Shown: positions 26,825 to 35,118 of the stretch, piece after piece | How the letters are laid out: each line of letters starts with the position of its first letter | Position numbering within the stretch: position 1 is the first letter of the stretch | From: Chryseobacterium paridis | GTDB taxonomy: Bacteria; Bacteroidota; Bacteroidia; Flavobacteriales; Weeksellaceae | NCBI RefSeq assembly: GCF_016595215.1 | Contig: NZ_JAENHK010000005.1 | Span: forward strand, 204,100-268,099 | Direction: 5' to 3' | Length of the DNA: 64,000 bases | Translations under genes and position numbers: made by a program | Notes under the pieces: model-generated | Told to the model about the DNA's origin: nothing | Seen by the model: the letters and a program-made list of their open reading frames with translations, nothing else | Databases searched by the model: none

Positions 26825-27442
26825 TTAATGATGATAAATATCGTTATACATTACTCCTGCACGAATTTCTACAGGGAGCTTATTTTCTTCAGGAACGATT
26901 GGGCAATTGTAATCGTAGGCATTGTATGCACAGTAAGGTTGGTAGGATTGATTAAAGTCTAAAACAATTGTATCGCCTTTGGATATTTTCAAATCCATAT
27001 ATTTTCCGCCTCCATAGGTTTCTTTTTCATTGGTCAAATCACGAAATGGAAGGAAAAGATAATCCTTATATTTTTCTTGCTTCATTAGATCCAGGCTTTG
27101 GTACAATGTCAAAGAATACGGCTTACCATCTAATTCAAAATTAGCCTTTCCATATTCCCTGTATTGTTTCGTTTTTCCAGAAGAAGTAGGTATTTCAAAA
27201 GGCTCTGCATTTTCTGTTTTAATCAGTTTCGCAGTAACTCTATATTTCAGATCAATTGGAAAGAAAGGATGCTTTTTGAAATTCTTAAAGTTATCTCCTC
27301 TTAACGGAGTCTCTTTAGGATTTAAGTATTCTGCATTAAGGTCTTTCTGAAATTTTTTTATTTCTGCTGTTTCCTTTGTAACTGCTTTTTGAGAAAAGGC
27401 AAATAAAGGAAGAACCAAAAACAACAAAAAGTATCTTTTCAT
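26825..27442 (-). CDS. DUF1684 family exported protein
   Basis: A 205-residue protein with a signal peptide (MKRYFLLFLVLPLFAFSQ). It shows the DUF1684 core: LFLPFRDLTNEKETYGGGKY, then LDFNQSYQPYCAYN with a paired YNCPIVPEENKLPVEIRAG. The conserved Cys in YCAYN and NCP and the Asn/Pro residues around them are the family hallmarks. Function is not established. It is the first gene of a minus-strand operon (DUF1684, GNAT, SDR, GH63) and diverges from the GMC oxidoreductase gene. Confidence 0.85.
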   Translation of the reverse strand: MKRYFLLFLVLPLFAFSQKAVTKETAEIKKFQKDLNAEYLNPKETPLRGDNFKNFKKHPFFPIDLKYRVTAKLIKTENAEPFEIPTSSGKTKQYREYGKANFELDGKPYSLTLYQSLDLMKQEKYKDYLFLPFRDLTNEKETYGGGKYMDLKISKGDTIVLDFNQSYQPYCAYNAYDYNCPIVPEENKLPVEIRAGVMYNDIYHH

Positions 27443-27550
27443 AAATTCATTTTATTAAAGATTAAAATTACAATAAAAAACGCCATCGGTTTTAAATAAA
27501 AATTATAATTTTTTGTGTTTTTCTAGCATAGTTTTTGGAAAATAACAGAC

Positions 27551-29131
27551 ATGAATAGAAAAGAGTTCATCAAGATCACCCTCCTTGGAATATCAAGTTT
27601 TTATTTTTTAAGCAATAACCTTGTGTATGGCTCCCAAGCGAAAATCAATAAAGTACAGGAAATCGTTGATGCTCCAATTATTATTGTTGGTTCAGGATAT
27701 GGTGGCGCTGTATCAGCTCTTCGTTTATGTGAAGCCGGAAAGAAGGTATTGATTCTTGAAATGGGTCTTAATTGGGAAAAATCTGGAATTCCATTTTCCA
27801 ATTTATTGAAACCCGGGAAAAGTGCCGCCTGGTTAAAAAAGAAAACGATAGCCCCTTTTATGAATCTTTTTTCTTTACAACCTTTCACCGGAGCGTTGGA
27901 TCGGTTGGATTTTGAGCATATTAATATCTGGGTCGGAAGAGGAGTTGGAGGCGGATCAATTGTTAATGGGGGAATGGCAGTCACACCCAAAGAGAGCTAT
28001 TTTAAAGAAATTTTCCCTCAATTAGATGCTGAAAAATTTTATAATTTCTATTTTCCGTTGGCAAGAAAAGAATTGAAAGTCAATGTCATTAATGAACAGT
28101 TCCTACATGATTGTCCTTATTATAAATTTACACGAGTGGGCGAAGAAGAGGCTCATAAAGCAGGTTTTAAAACCATTCGGGTTCCGAATGTCTATGATTT
28201 TAATTACATGGAAAAGGAATTTAAAAATGAAGTCCCAAGGTCTGCTCTTAATACGGAGGTTATTTATGGAAATAATCATGGTAAAAACAGTCTGGATAAA
28301 ACCTATCTGAAAAAAGCATTAGACACCGGAAATCTTGAAATCTTAGATCTTCATTGTGTTGATTCCATCCAAATGAATGAAGACAAAAGTTACACACTAC
28401 AGGTTAACCAGATCAATACTTCCGGGGAAACCATTGCAGAGAAAGTTTTTCACTGTAAAAAATTAATATTATCAGCAGGAACGATGGGCACTTTATACCT
28501 TTTAATGAAATCCAATGCAAAAAATGGATTTCCACTTGAAAAAAATGTTGGGGAAAATTGGGGAAATAATGGAAACTTTATGACTGGTCGAAACTGGGTA
28601 AGACCTTTATCTGGAGGTACGGGGGTGCAACAATCCACCATTCCAGTAGGTGGGGTGGATAATTGGGACGATAAAGAACATCCTTTTTTCGCAGAGATTG
28701 CACCACTTCCCATGGGGATGGATGTTGCTACTGCTCTGTATTTATTAATCAACAGAGTCGATAAAAAGGGAAAAGTATCTTATAATACTGCAACTCAAAA
28801 ATTGACCATTGATTGGAATGAAAATCACACAGAAAAAATGAGAGCCAATGCAGATTATTTTATCAAAAAAATGAACAGAGCAAATGGGGGTACAAGAAGT
28901 CATTTCCTTTTTAAAAATGGTTTCGGTCCTAATATTTGTTATCATCCCTTAGGAGGATGCGTATTGGGTGAAGCGACCAATCCATATGGAAAATTAAATA
29001 ATCACGAAAACCTTTTCGTATTAGACGGCTCTCTAATTCCCGGAACTATTGGAGTAAACCCTTTCGTCACTATCGTGGCAATTACTGAATATTGTATCGA
29101 GAATTTAATCCGGCAGAATGAGTTTGCTTAA
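27551..29131 (+). CDS. GMC oxidoreductase of the cholesterol oxidase type
   Basis: A 526-residue FAD enzyme. GSGYGG (47-52) and an acidic strand end (LEMG) bind FAD; WVGRGVGGGSIVNGGMAV is the GMC signature in its cholesterol-oxidase form. The three catalytic residues of Streptomyces cholesterol oxidase (Glu361, His447, Asn485) have counterparts at Glu382 (FAEIAP), His465 (YHPLGG) and Asn503 (GVNPFVT), with nearly the same spacing. The N-terminus (NRKEFIKITLLGISS) looks like an export leader with RK rather than RR. It probably oxidises a sterol-like or other bulky secondary alcohol; the true substrate is unknown. It is followed by a convergent gene with no gap. Confidence 0.85.
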   Translation: MNRKEFIKITLLGISSFYFLSNNLVYGSQAKINKVQEIVDAPIIIVGSGYGGAVSALRLCEAGKKVLILEMGLNWEKSGIPFSNLLKPGKSAAWLKKKTIAPFMNLFSLQPFTGALDRLDFEHINIWVGRGVGGGSIVNGGMAVTPKESYFKEIFPQLDAEKFYNFYFPLARKELKVNVINEQFLHDCPYYKFTRVGEEEAHKAGFKTIRVPNVYDFNYMEKEFKNEVPRSALNTEVIYGNNHGKNSLDKTYLKKALDTGNLEILDLHCVDSIQMNEDKSYTLQVNQINTSGETIAEKVFHCKKLILSAGTMGTLYLLMKSNAKNGFPLEKNVGENWGNNGNFMTGRNWVRPLSGGTGVQQSTIPVGGVDNWDDKEHPFFAEIAPLPMGMDVATALYLLINRVDKKGKVSYNTATQKLTIDWNENHTEKMRANADYFIKKMNRANGGTRSHFLFKNGFGPNICYHPLGGCVLGEATNPYGKLNNHENLFVLDGSLIPGTIGVNPFVTIVAITEYCIENLIRQNEFA

Positions 29132-29995
29132 TTATTGTCCTTTTATCTCAAGAAGGTATTTTCTTACTTTATTTTCAAGTCCTAAAGGATAATCAATACT
29201 CAATTTTCCGGCAAGATCAATACCTATTTCATGAACCAGATCAGCACATACGAATAATGCCTTCCAGTTTTCTTCAATATCACTTCCGGAAAATGTAGCC
29301 TCAACTTTCTTCCATAATTCAGGAGACAAGTATTTTTTGAAAAGTCTTCCGTGTTTATTGGTAGTGATATTATTCCATCCATGCTCACTTGCAATATACC
29401 ATTCCAGCAAAGGAACCAGATAGTCTGTTCTGATAACATCTTCGGTCATAAATTTGGTGTAGAAAATTTCGTCACGTTTAAGACATTTCGCTACATAAGT
29501 CGTATCCCACCAAAAATCATTGATCAGCTGCTGAAATCTTTCTGGTGTTGGTTGCTGAATCATAATAGATTGATAGGTTGGATCTTTTAAGTCTTTTGTC
29601 AATCCATCTTTATCAATCAAAACTTTATAACCTACATCCCAATCCTCCGGAAGAGTCTCTTCTTCAACTTCTTTTATAAATTCAGATTTTTGATAAAGTT
29701 TAAAATCTACTTTTACATGATCTTCATATAAAACCATTTTCATTGCATGTAAGCCATCAAAAAACGTTTCATCTTCTTCCACCATTGAAATAGGATTTCC
29801 AAAAAGATCAATCCACTTTTTATCAGAGACGTAAGATTCTAAATTTTCAAAAACAAGCTCAACATCCAGATCACTAAAATCATCTACCGGAGCATACGGG
29901 TTCACCAATGAACTGGTAAGCAAAACCACACGGATATCAGGGTTCCTTTCAGCCCAGCTTATAATCTGTTGTAATTTTTCTTCTCTTGCTTTCAT
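29132..29995 (-). CDS. aadS: AadS-like aminoglycoside 6-adenylyltransferase
   Basis: A 287-residue nucleotidyltransferase, the length usual for AadS/ANT(6)-type enzymes, which adenylate streptomycin. The N-terminal nucleotidyltransferase motif is present (LLTSSLVNPYAPVDDFSD, with the two metal-binding Asp at 42 and 44 in SDLDVE). Helical elements such as NDFWWDTTYVAKCLKRDE and LLEWYIASEHGWN are typical of the family. Resistance is inferred from homology only; chromosomal copies in flavobacteria are common and may have other substrates. The stop codon abuts the convergent GMC gene, and a small gene of unknown function lies 5 bp upstream. Confidence 0.85.
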   Translation of the reverse strand: MKAREEKLQQIISWAERNPDIRVVLLTSSLVNPYAPVDDFSDLDVELVFENLESYVSDKKWIDLFGNPISMVEEDETFFDGLHAMKMVLYEDHVKVDFKLYQKSEFIKEVEEETLPEDWDVGYKVLIDKDGLTKDLKDPTYQSIMIQQPTPERFQQLINDFWWDTTYVAKCLKRDEIFYTKFMTEDVIRTDYLVPLLEWYIASEHGWNNITTNKHGRLFKKYLSPELWKKVEATFSGSDIEENWKALFVCADLVHEIGIDLAGKLSIDYPLGLENKVRKYLLEIKGQ

Positions 29996-30000
29996 AATTA

Positions 30001-30396
30001 TTATTCTGAGATTTTCACTCTGTAAACATCCATAGAATTTCTTTTAATAGATTCTACAAAAAAACCTCCCTCTTCAGGAATCACTTCTTTGAGATCAAAA
30101 CTTTTGCAACCTTTTGGTAAACCCGAAAATATAAGAGTGAACCAAAAATCCCTCATAAACGGAACAGGAGTCCAATCCGGAAATATTGTAATATTTTCAG
30201 CATGAATCAATTTACTTTGGTGTTCTGAGCTATTATCAAAAAGGTATGTGGTGTTCCAGATCCTGATCAAATTTCCAAGAAAAGGAGATGCAGGAAAACA
30301 GCAATGCACAATAACCTGTTTCTCCTCTTCAACTTTCGTTTTAAGAGATGCCAGAAGTTCTTTAGCAATAATAGGTTTTACAATTATTTCTTCCAC
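30001..30396 (-). CDS. Hypothetical protein upstream of the AadS-like gene
   Basis: A 131-residue soluble protein that I do not recognise. It contains HCCFPASPFLGNLIRIW, the aromatic stretch PVPFMRDFWFTLIFSGLP and a C-terminal EEGGFFVESIKRNSMDVYRV strand pattern. Start is GTG at 30396; no in-frame ATG occurs close downstream. The 5-bp gap to the AadS-like gene makes co-transcription nearly certain, so a role linked to that enzyme is possible. A -7 box (TAAATTTG, minus strand, 30440-30447) lies 44 bp upstream. Confidence 0.6.
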   Translation of the reverse strand: MEEIIVKPIIAKELLASLKTKVEEEKQVIVHCCFPASPFLGNLIRIWNTTYLFDNSSEHQSKLIHAENITIFPDWTPVPFMRDFWFTLIFSGLPKGCKSFDLKEVIPEEGGFFVESIKRNSMDVYRVKISE

Positions 30397-30438
30397 AACT
30401 TTTTTGAATGATGAGTAGTTAGTAATATATAAAAGAAT

Positions 30439-30498
30439 ACAAATTTATTTAAATTTATGTTGATATGGATATTTTAAATGGATTATGATTATGTTAAG
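30439..30498 (-). repeat. Duplicated promoter segment, copy 1
   Basis: This ~60-bp segment recurs at 30946-31005 with roughly 80% identity by eye (both begin ACAAATTTATTTAAAT on the plus strand). Each copy contains a minus-strand TAAATTTG -7 box shortly upstream of a minus-strand gene. Confidence 0.65.
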
Positions 30499-30690
30499 TA
30501 ATAAAATATTTAGGTAATGATTGCTCGTTTTACTATTCTCCCATCTATTTTTTTATTTTTAAAAATTCTGTATTATATAATAGCTCACAAAATATTAAAA
30601 ACAAAAAATCCACAAAAATAAATTTCTGGATTAGTTTATACTTAGTTGTACACAAGTGAGACACTCGCACCAGCTACAGTATGAAAGCAT

Positions 30691-30879
30691 TTAAAATAAG
30701 TGTAGTAATCTTTTTATAATTATTACTATTCCTATCATTATGAAAATTATACCTCCCGCGTATATTTTAAATCTAGCACTCGAATAATAAGATTTAATAG
30801 GTTCTGTCTTTCTTGCTGTTGACCATATAAAATATATTCCAACTAAAATTGCTATTATACCATATAATATATTTAACAT
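30691..30879 (-). CDS. Small membrane protein, 62 aa
   Basis: A 62-residue protein with two hydrophobic helices (LYGIIAILVGIYFIW and YAGGIIFIMIGIVIIIK) joined by a basic, Ser/Tyr-rich loop. I do not recognise the family. The start follows a copy of the duplicated promoter segment, with a -7 TAAATTTG at 30947-30954. The downstream ~290 bp (30397-30690) hold no further gene. Confidence 0.55.
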   Translation of the reverse strand: MLNILYGIIAILVGIYFIWSTARKTEPIKSYYSSARFKIYAGGIIFIMIGIVIIIKRLLHLF

Positions 30880-30945
30880 AGTTTACCTTTTGGTTCTTTT
30901 TTACTTGCTACTTCTTGTGGTTTGTTTTTTAGTTAATAACCTCCT

Positions 30946-31005
30946 ACAAATTTATTTAAATGTAAGTTGATATGGGTATTTTGAATGTAGCATAATTGTG
31001 TAAAG
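30946..31005 (-). repeat. Duplicated promoter segment, copy 2
   Basis: Second copy of the segment at 30439-30498, here upstream of the small membrane protein gene. It conserves the TAAATTTG -7 box on the minus strand and the GTTGATATGG stretch. Confidence 0.65.
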
Positions 31006-31022
31006 GATTTTTAATTTAATTG

Positions 31023-31047
31023 AAAAAGCCAACTTATGTAAGTTGGC
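31023..31047 (-). terminator. Terminator downstream of mqo
   Basis: A 9-bp stem GCCAACTTA/TAAGTTGGC with a two-base centre (31028-31047) is followed on the minus strand by five T. It lies 100 bp past the mqo stop codon. Confidence 0.65.
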
Positions 31048-31120
31048 CTATCTTTATAAGTTAAAAGTTACAAATTTTGTGTGGCAAGAATTCTTTCAAA
31101 GAAGAGATTTACATCCAAAA

Positions 31121-31144
31121 TCTCTTATCTCTTATCTCTTATCT
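31121..31144. repeat. Heptamer tandem repeat (TCTCTTA)
   Basis: Three full TCTCTTA units and a partial fourth lie 4 bp beyond the mqo stop codon, in its 3' UTR. Confidence 0.8.
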
Positions 31145-31147
31145 AAA

Positions 31148-32653
31148 CTAATACTCCAATTCCAGTTTCTCCTTCGTATAATTTCTCAACTTTTCTGTAA
31201 GTTCCGGATGATCTGCCAGTTTTTGTCCATAGGAAGGGATCATTTCCAATAATTTGTCTTTCCACTCCCCATGAAGTTTTTCTCCAAAACACTTCTCCAG
31301 AACATTTAGCATTGCATAGGCTGCAGTAGATGCTCCTGGTGAAGCTCCTAGCAGAGAAGCTATCGTTCCACTTTTATTCACAACTACTTCGGTTCCGAAT
31401 TCCAGCTTACCCCCTTCTTTTTCATCTTTTTTAATAATCTGAACCCTCTGTCCCGCTATTTTCAACTCCCAGTCGGCTTCATTGGCATCTTTGACAAATT
31501 CTCTCAAATGTTGCATTCTCTGAGCTTTGGTCATTGCCACTTGTTGGATCAGATACTTCGTTAGAGGAATATTATGCCACCACGCACCAAATAGAGATCT
31601 GATATTTTTGGTATTTACACTTTCCGGAAGATCGAGATAACTTCCTTCTTTTAAAAACTTGGTTGAAAACCCCGCAAAAGGACCAAAAAGAAGCGCTTTC
31701 TTTCCATCTATGATTCTTAAATCCAAATGTGGAACAGACATTGGCGGAGCATCTACAGTCGCTTGTGTATATACTTTTGCCTGATGTTTCTCGACCAATT
31801 CAGGATTATGAGTAACTAGCCATTCTCCTGAAACAGGAAAGCCCCCATAACCGGCACTTTCTTTAATATCTGAACTATCTAATAATGGAAGAGCATAACC
31901 ACCGGCACCAATGAATACAAAATCAGCAACTACTTCCTGTTTATGACTATGAATTCTGTCTTTCACTTTCATTTCCCATTGCCCGTTTTCTCTTGGATCG
32001 ATATCTTTCACTTCATGATATAAGAATACTTCAACATTTGAGTCTTCCAAAAGATGTCTCCCCATTTTTCTTGTCAGGCTTCCAAAATTCACATCGGTTC
32101 CGAGATCCATCTTGGTGGCTGCCATTACTTCAGACTGATTTCTTTTACTCATTACCAAAGGAATCCATTCTTTCAACTTTTCATGATCGGTGGAAAATTC
32201 CATCCCGGAGAATAAGACAGATTCTTTCATGGCATCATGTCGTTTTCTAAGATATTCGGCATCTTTATCACCAAATACCAGACTCATATGAGGACATGAA
32301 TTGATAAAATCTTTTGGGTCTTTTATATAGCCTTTCTGGAGCAGGTAAGACCAAAACTGTTTTGAAATTTCAAATTGTTCTGCAATACTTTCAGCTTTTG
32401 AAATATCGATCGTTCCATCTTCTTTTTCCGGTGTATAATTTAATTCGCAAAAAGCTGAATGCCCTGTTCCCGCATTATTCCAGGCTGCTGTACTTTCTTT
32501 GGCAAATCTGCCGAGCCTTTCGAAGATTGCGATCTCAAGATTAGGATCAAATTCATGAAGTAATGTAGCTAAAGTGGCGCTCATGATACCACCTCCTATG
32601 AGAACAACGTCATATTTTGGTTTTGGAGTTCTGCTTGTAAGCGAATGTGACAT
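31148..32653 (-). CDS. mqo: Malate:quinone oxidoreductase
   Basis: A 501-residue FAD enzyme that oxidises malate to oxaloacetate at the membrane and passes electrons to quinone, replacing or assisting malate dehydrogenase. FAD-binding GGGIMSATLA (from Gly20) opens the protein. ERLGRFAKESTAAWNNAGTGHSAFCELNYTP, shown here in its known order of blocks, is the Mqo signature region, followed by GTDVNFGSLTR and the C-terminal LLGASPGASTAAYAML. Length is typical. It is a single transcription unit with a terminator at 31023-31047. Confidence 0.95.
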   Translation of the reverse strand: MSHSLTSRTPKPKYDVVLIGGGIMSATLATLLHEFDPNLEIAIFERLGRFAKESTAAWNNAGTGHSAFCELNYTPEKEDGTIDISKAESIAEQFEISKQFWSYLLQKGYIKDPKDFINSCPHMSLVFGDKDAEYLRKRHDAMKESVLFSGMEFSTDHEKLKEWIPLVMSKRNQSEVMAATKMDLGTDVNFGSLTRKMGRHLLEDSNVEVFLYHEVKDIDPRENGQWEMKVKDRIHSHKQEVVADFVFIGAGGYALPLLDSSDIKESAGYGGFPVSGEWLVTHNPELVEKHQAKVYTQATVDAPPMSVPHLDLRIIDGKKALLFGPFAGFSTKFLKEGSYLDLPESVNTKNIRSLFGAWWHNIPLTKYLIQQVAMTKAQRMQHLREFVKDANEADWELKIAGQRVQIIKKDEKEGGKLEFGTEVVVNKSGTIASLLGASPGASTAAYAMLNVLEKCFGEKLHGEWKDKLLEMIPSYGQKLADHPELTEKLRNYTKEKLELEY

Positions 32654-32806
32654 ATACGTTAAATTTAGTACTAATTTCGTGAAAAGTTTTAAAAGCAGAA
32701 ACGTGTTTTAGTATTTTAACATAAACTTATTAAGAATATTTAATCTGTCTCTGCGTGAGAAAAAAGATAACATGTAATCTCAAATTTTATATTGAATGTA
32801 GATGTA

Positions 32807-32857
32807 TTCATCAACACATTATGAAATGCTACATACACTTTATAATGTGTTGATGAA
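32807..32857 (-). other. 16-bp inverted repeat after the FMO-like gene
   Basis: 32807-32822 is the exact reverse complement of 32842-32857, with a 19-nt loop. It lies 4 bp past the stop codon of the minus-strand monooxygenase gene. No clear T run follows, so it may be an mRNA 3' stabiliser rather than an intrinsic terminator. Confidence 0.6.
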
Positions 32858-32860
32858 AAT

Positions 32861-33949
32861 CTATTTTATAATACCTAGAGTTTTAACCAATTCCCTTGCG
32901 GCGGCACTTCCTGCTCTGTTCGCTCCTATGGTAGAAGCTGAGGGCCCATAGCCTACCAGATGAATTCTCGGTTCTTTTGAAACTTCGGTTGCCAATCTTC
33001 CAGACATGATAATCCCACCGCCTTCTTCTTTAGGCAAAACGGCATCTAAATGGGAAAGGGACCATCTGAATCCCGTATTCCAAAGAATTACATCGGCTTT
33101 TTCTTGCCTTCCATCCTCCCATTTAACGCCCTCTTCAGTGATTTCGCTAAACATTGGATATCGTTTAAGAACACCTCTTTTTTCCATATCTTTAATTTCA
33201 TCAGTAACAGGTAAGCCCGTTACTGAAACTACAGAGGTAGGCAATAATCCACTTCTCACCCGTTTATCAACCATGGCAACCGCCAAACTCCCCGCCATAT
33301 CATCAAATGGCCCTTCCCGGAATTCCGGAGGTCTTCGGGTAACCCAGGTAGTGGTGGTTACTTTTGAAATCTGATCAAGCAATTGAATGGCTGAAATACC
33401 ACCACCAACAATGATCACATGTTTTCCTTTGAAATATTCAACGTTTTTAAAATCCCGGGTATGCAGTTGTTCACCCTTAAAAAGCTGGGCACCCGGATAT
33501 TCCGGAATGTAAGGATTTTCCCAGGTTCCTGTAGCATTGATAATACCTAATGCAGAAAACGCAACAGATGATGTATCAATGTAAAACCGGTTTTCATGCA
33601 AGCTAACTTTCTCAACTTTCACCGGTCGATAGACCTGCAATCCGAACTCTTTCTCATATAAATCATAGTAGTGCGGAACGGCAACATTGGCCCGCACCTC
33701 AGTCTCATCTCCCTGGACCGTTTCTTCAAAGGACATTCCTGGTAAATCATGAATGCGGTTGACCGTACCTAATGTCAATGAATCCCATCTTGACTGCCAA
33801 GCACCACCTGCAGAAGGTGCACTATCCAGAATAATAAAATCGGGACCAATTTCCAATCCCATTTTTTTGAGATGATATGCAGTAGAAAGTCCTGCCTGCC
33901 CTGCTCCGATAATTGCAATTTTTGTTTTATACCTAATTTTTCCAGCCAT
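32861..33949 (-). CDS. Flavin-containing monooxygenase-like NAD(P)H oxidoreductase
   Basis: A 362-residue two-dinucleotide-binding flavoprotein. FAD site IGAGQAGLSTAYHLKK (about 14-29) and NADPH site VGGGISAIQLLDQI (about 180-193) are both present. The segment GGAWQSRWDSL resembles the FMO/CzcO-like pattern, and INATGTWENPYIP follows the family's ATG motif. Possible roles are oxygenation of a small substrate or supply of reduced flavin. The LLM-type flavin-dependent oxidoreductase gene lies 9 bp upstream on the same strand, so both probably serve one oxidation pathway. Confidence 0.82.
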   Translation of the reverse strand: MAGKIRYKTKIAIIGAGQAGLSTAYHLKKMGLEIGPDFIILDSAPSAGGAWQSRWDSLTLGTVNRIHDLPGMSFEETVQGDETEVRANVAVPHYYDLYEKEFGLQVYRPVKVEKVSLHENRFYIDTSSVAFSALGIINATGTWENPYIPEYPGAQLFKGEQLHTRDFKNVEYFKGKHVIIVGGGISAIQLLDQISKVTTTTWVTRRPPEFREGPFDDMAGSLAVAMVDKRVRSGLLPTSVVSVTGLPVTDEIKDMEKRGVLKRYPMFSEITEEGVKWEDGRQEKADVILWNTGFRWSLSHLDAVLPKEEGGGIIMSGRLATEVSKEPRIHLVGYGPSASTIGANRAGSAAARELVKTLGIIK

Positions 33950-33958
33950 TTCACTTTT

Positions 33959-34981
33959 TTAACGCCAACCCAGTTCAGGAGCAACATATTTCAAAATAGA
34001 TTCAAGTACATGTACATTGTAATCAACCCCCAATGTATTAGGAATTGTCAACAATACAGTATCTGCTTCCTGAATCGCTTCGTCCTGGGCTAATTCTTTA
34101 ATGAGTTGTTCTGGTTCTGCAGCATAACTTCTTCCGAAAACAGCACGTTGATTACCTTCTAAAACACCTATTTTATCGGTTCTATCAACTTCCTGTCCGA
34201 AATAATACCTGTCCTGATCATTAACTATGGCAAAAATAGATCGGCTAACAGAAACTCTTGGCGCTCGTGTATGTCCTGCTTTTTTATAAGCTTCTTTATA
34301 AAGGCGGATTTGTTCAGCTTGCTGAACATGGAAAGGTTTTCCACTTTCATCAAATTTTAAAGTGGAACTCTGCAAATTCATACCAACTTCTCCTGCCCAG
34401 ACTGCAGTAGCATCTGATGCAGATCCCCACCAAATACGGTCACGTAGCCCTTCGGAATGTGGTTCTATCCTCAATAATCCGGGTGGATTGGGAAACATCG
34501 GATTGGGATTAGGTCGTGCAAAACCTTCTCCTTTTAACAAATCATAAAACTCTAAGCCTTTAAGACGTCCCATATCTATATCTGTTTGCCCTTCCTCCAA
34601 ATCATATCCGAAGTATCTCCAGCCATCAATCACCTGTTCAGGTGAACCTCTACTAATTCCTAATTGTAACCGACCTTCGGAAATCAAATCTGCAGCGCCA
34701 GCATCCTCTACCATATATAGAGGATTTTCATAACGCATATCAATTACGCCTGTTCCTATTTCAATTTTTTTGGTTTTGGCACCAATCGCTGCCAACAAAG
34801 GAAACGGTGAAGCTAACTGGTTAGCGAAATGATGCACCCGAAAGTACGCCCCATCCACTCCTATTTCTTCTGCAGCTACTGCTAAGTCTATAGATTGTAA
34901 TAGAGTATCACCCGCTGTTTTATTGTCATATGAAGGATGATTTCCCCAATGTCCGAACGATAAAAATCCTATCTTTTTCAT
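33959..34981 (-). CDS. LLM class (luciferase-like) flavin-dependent oxidoreductase
   Basis: A 340-residue TIM-barrel monooxygenase of the bacterial luciferase-like family, which uses reduced FMN (or F420 in other lineages) to oxidise organic substrates. Family segments are the N-terminal IGFLSFGHWG, ... AEEIGVDGAYFRVHHFA, the GTGVIDMRYENPLYMVEDAG stretch, and GRLQLGISRGSPEQV. Genus context makes FMN the likely cofactor. It is the first gene of a two-gene operon with the FMO-like gene 9 bp downstream. Substrate unknown. Confidence 0.85.
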   Translation of the reverse strand: MKKIGFLSFGHWGNHPSYDNKTAGDTLLQSIDLAVAAEEIGVDGAYFRVHHFANQLASPFPLLAAIGAKTKKIEIGTGVIDMRYENPLYMVEDAGAADLISEGRLQLGISRGSPEQVIDGWRYFGYDLEEGQTDIDMGRLKGLEFYDLLKGEGFARPNPNPMFPNPPGLLRIEPHSEGLRDRIWWGSASDATAVWAGEVGMNLQSSTLKFDESGKPFHVQQAEQIRLYKEAYKKAGHTRAPRVSVSRSIFAIVNDQDRYYFGQEVDRTDKIGVLEGNQRAVFGRSYAAEPEQLIKELAQDEAIQEADTVLLTIPNTLGVDYNVHVLESILKYVAPELGWR

Positions 34982-35063
34982 GTATCTAAATTACAAAATG
35001 TAATCTCGTGGAGTATTATCATATGGTAATTTCGAACTGAAATTAAAAGCAACATCCAACAAA

Positions 35064-35089
35064 AAACATCAGCAAATTTGCTGATGTTT
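35064..35089 (-). terminator. Intrinsic terminator after gpsA
   Basis: A 26-bp perfect palindrome (AAACATCAGCAAA and its complement) is followed by a T run on the minus strand. It lies 30 bp past the gpsA stop codon. Confidence 0.85.
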
Positions 35090-35118
35090 ATATTTTAATG
35101 TATTATTTTCAAGTTGTT

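Noticed and set aside
27601..27990. 129-codon minus-strand frame over the GMC gene
   Set aside because: It lies opposite the FAD-binding region of a clear GMC oxidoreductase.
31043..31252. 69-codon plus-strand frame at the mqo 3' end
   Set aside because: It covers a heptamer repeat and the antisense of mqo.
33006..33374. 122-codon plus-strand frame over the FMO-like gene
   Set aside because: It is antisense to a protein with intact FAD and NADPH motifs; no homology is apparent.
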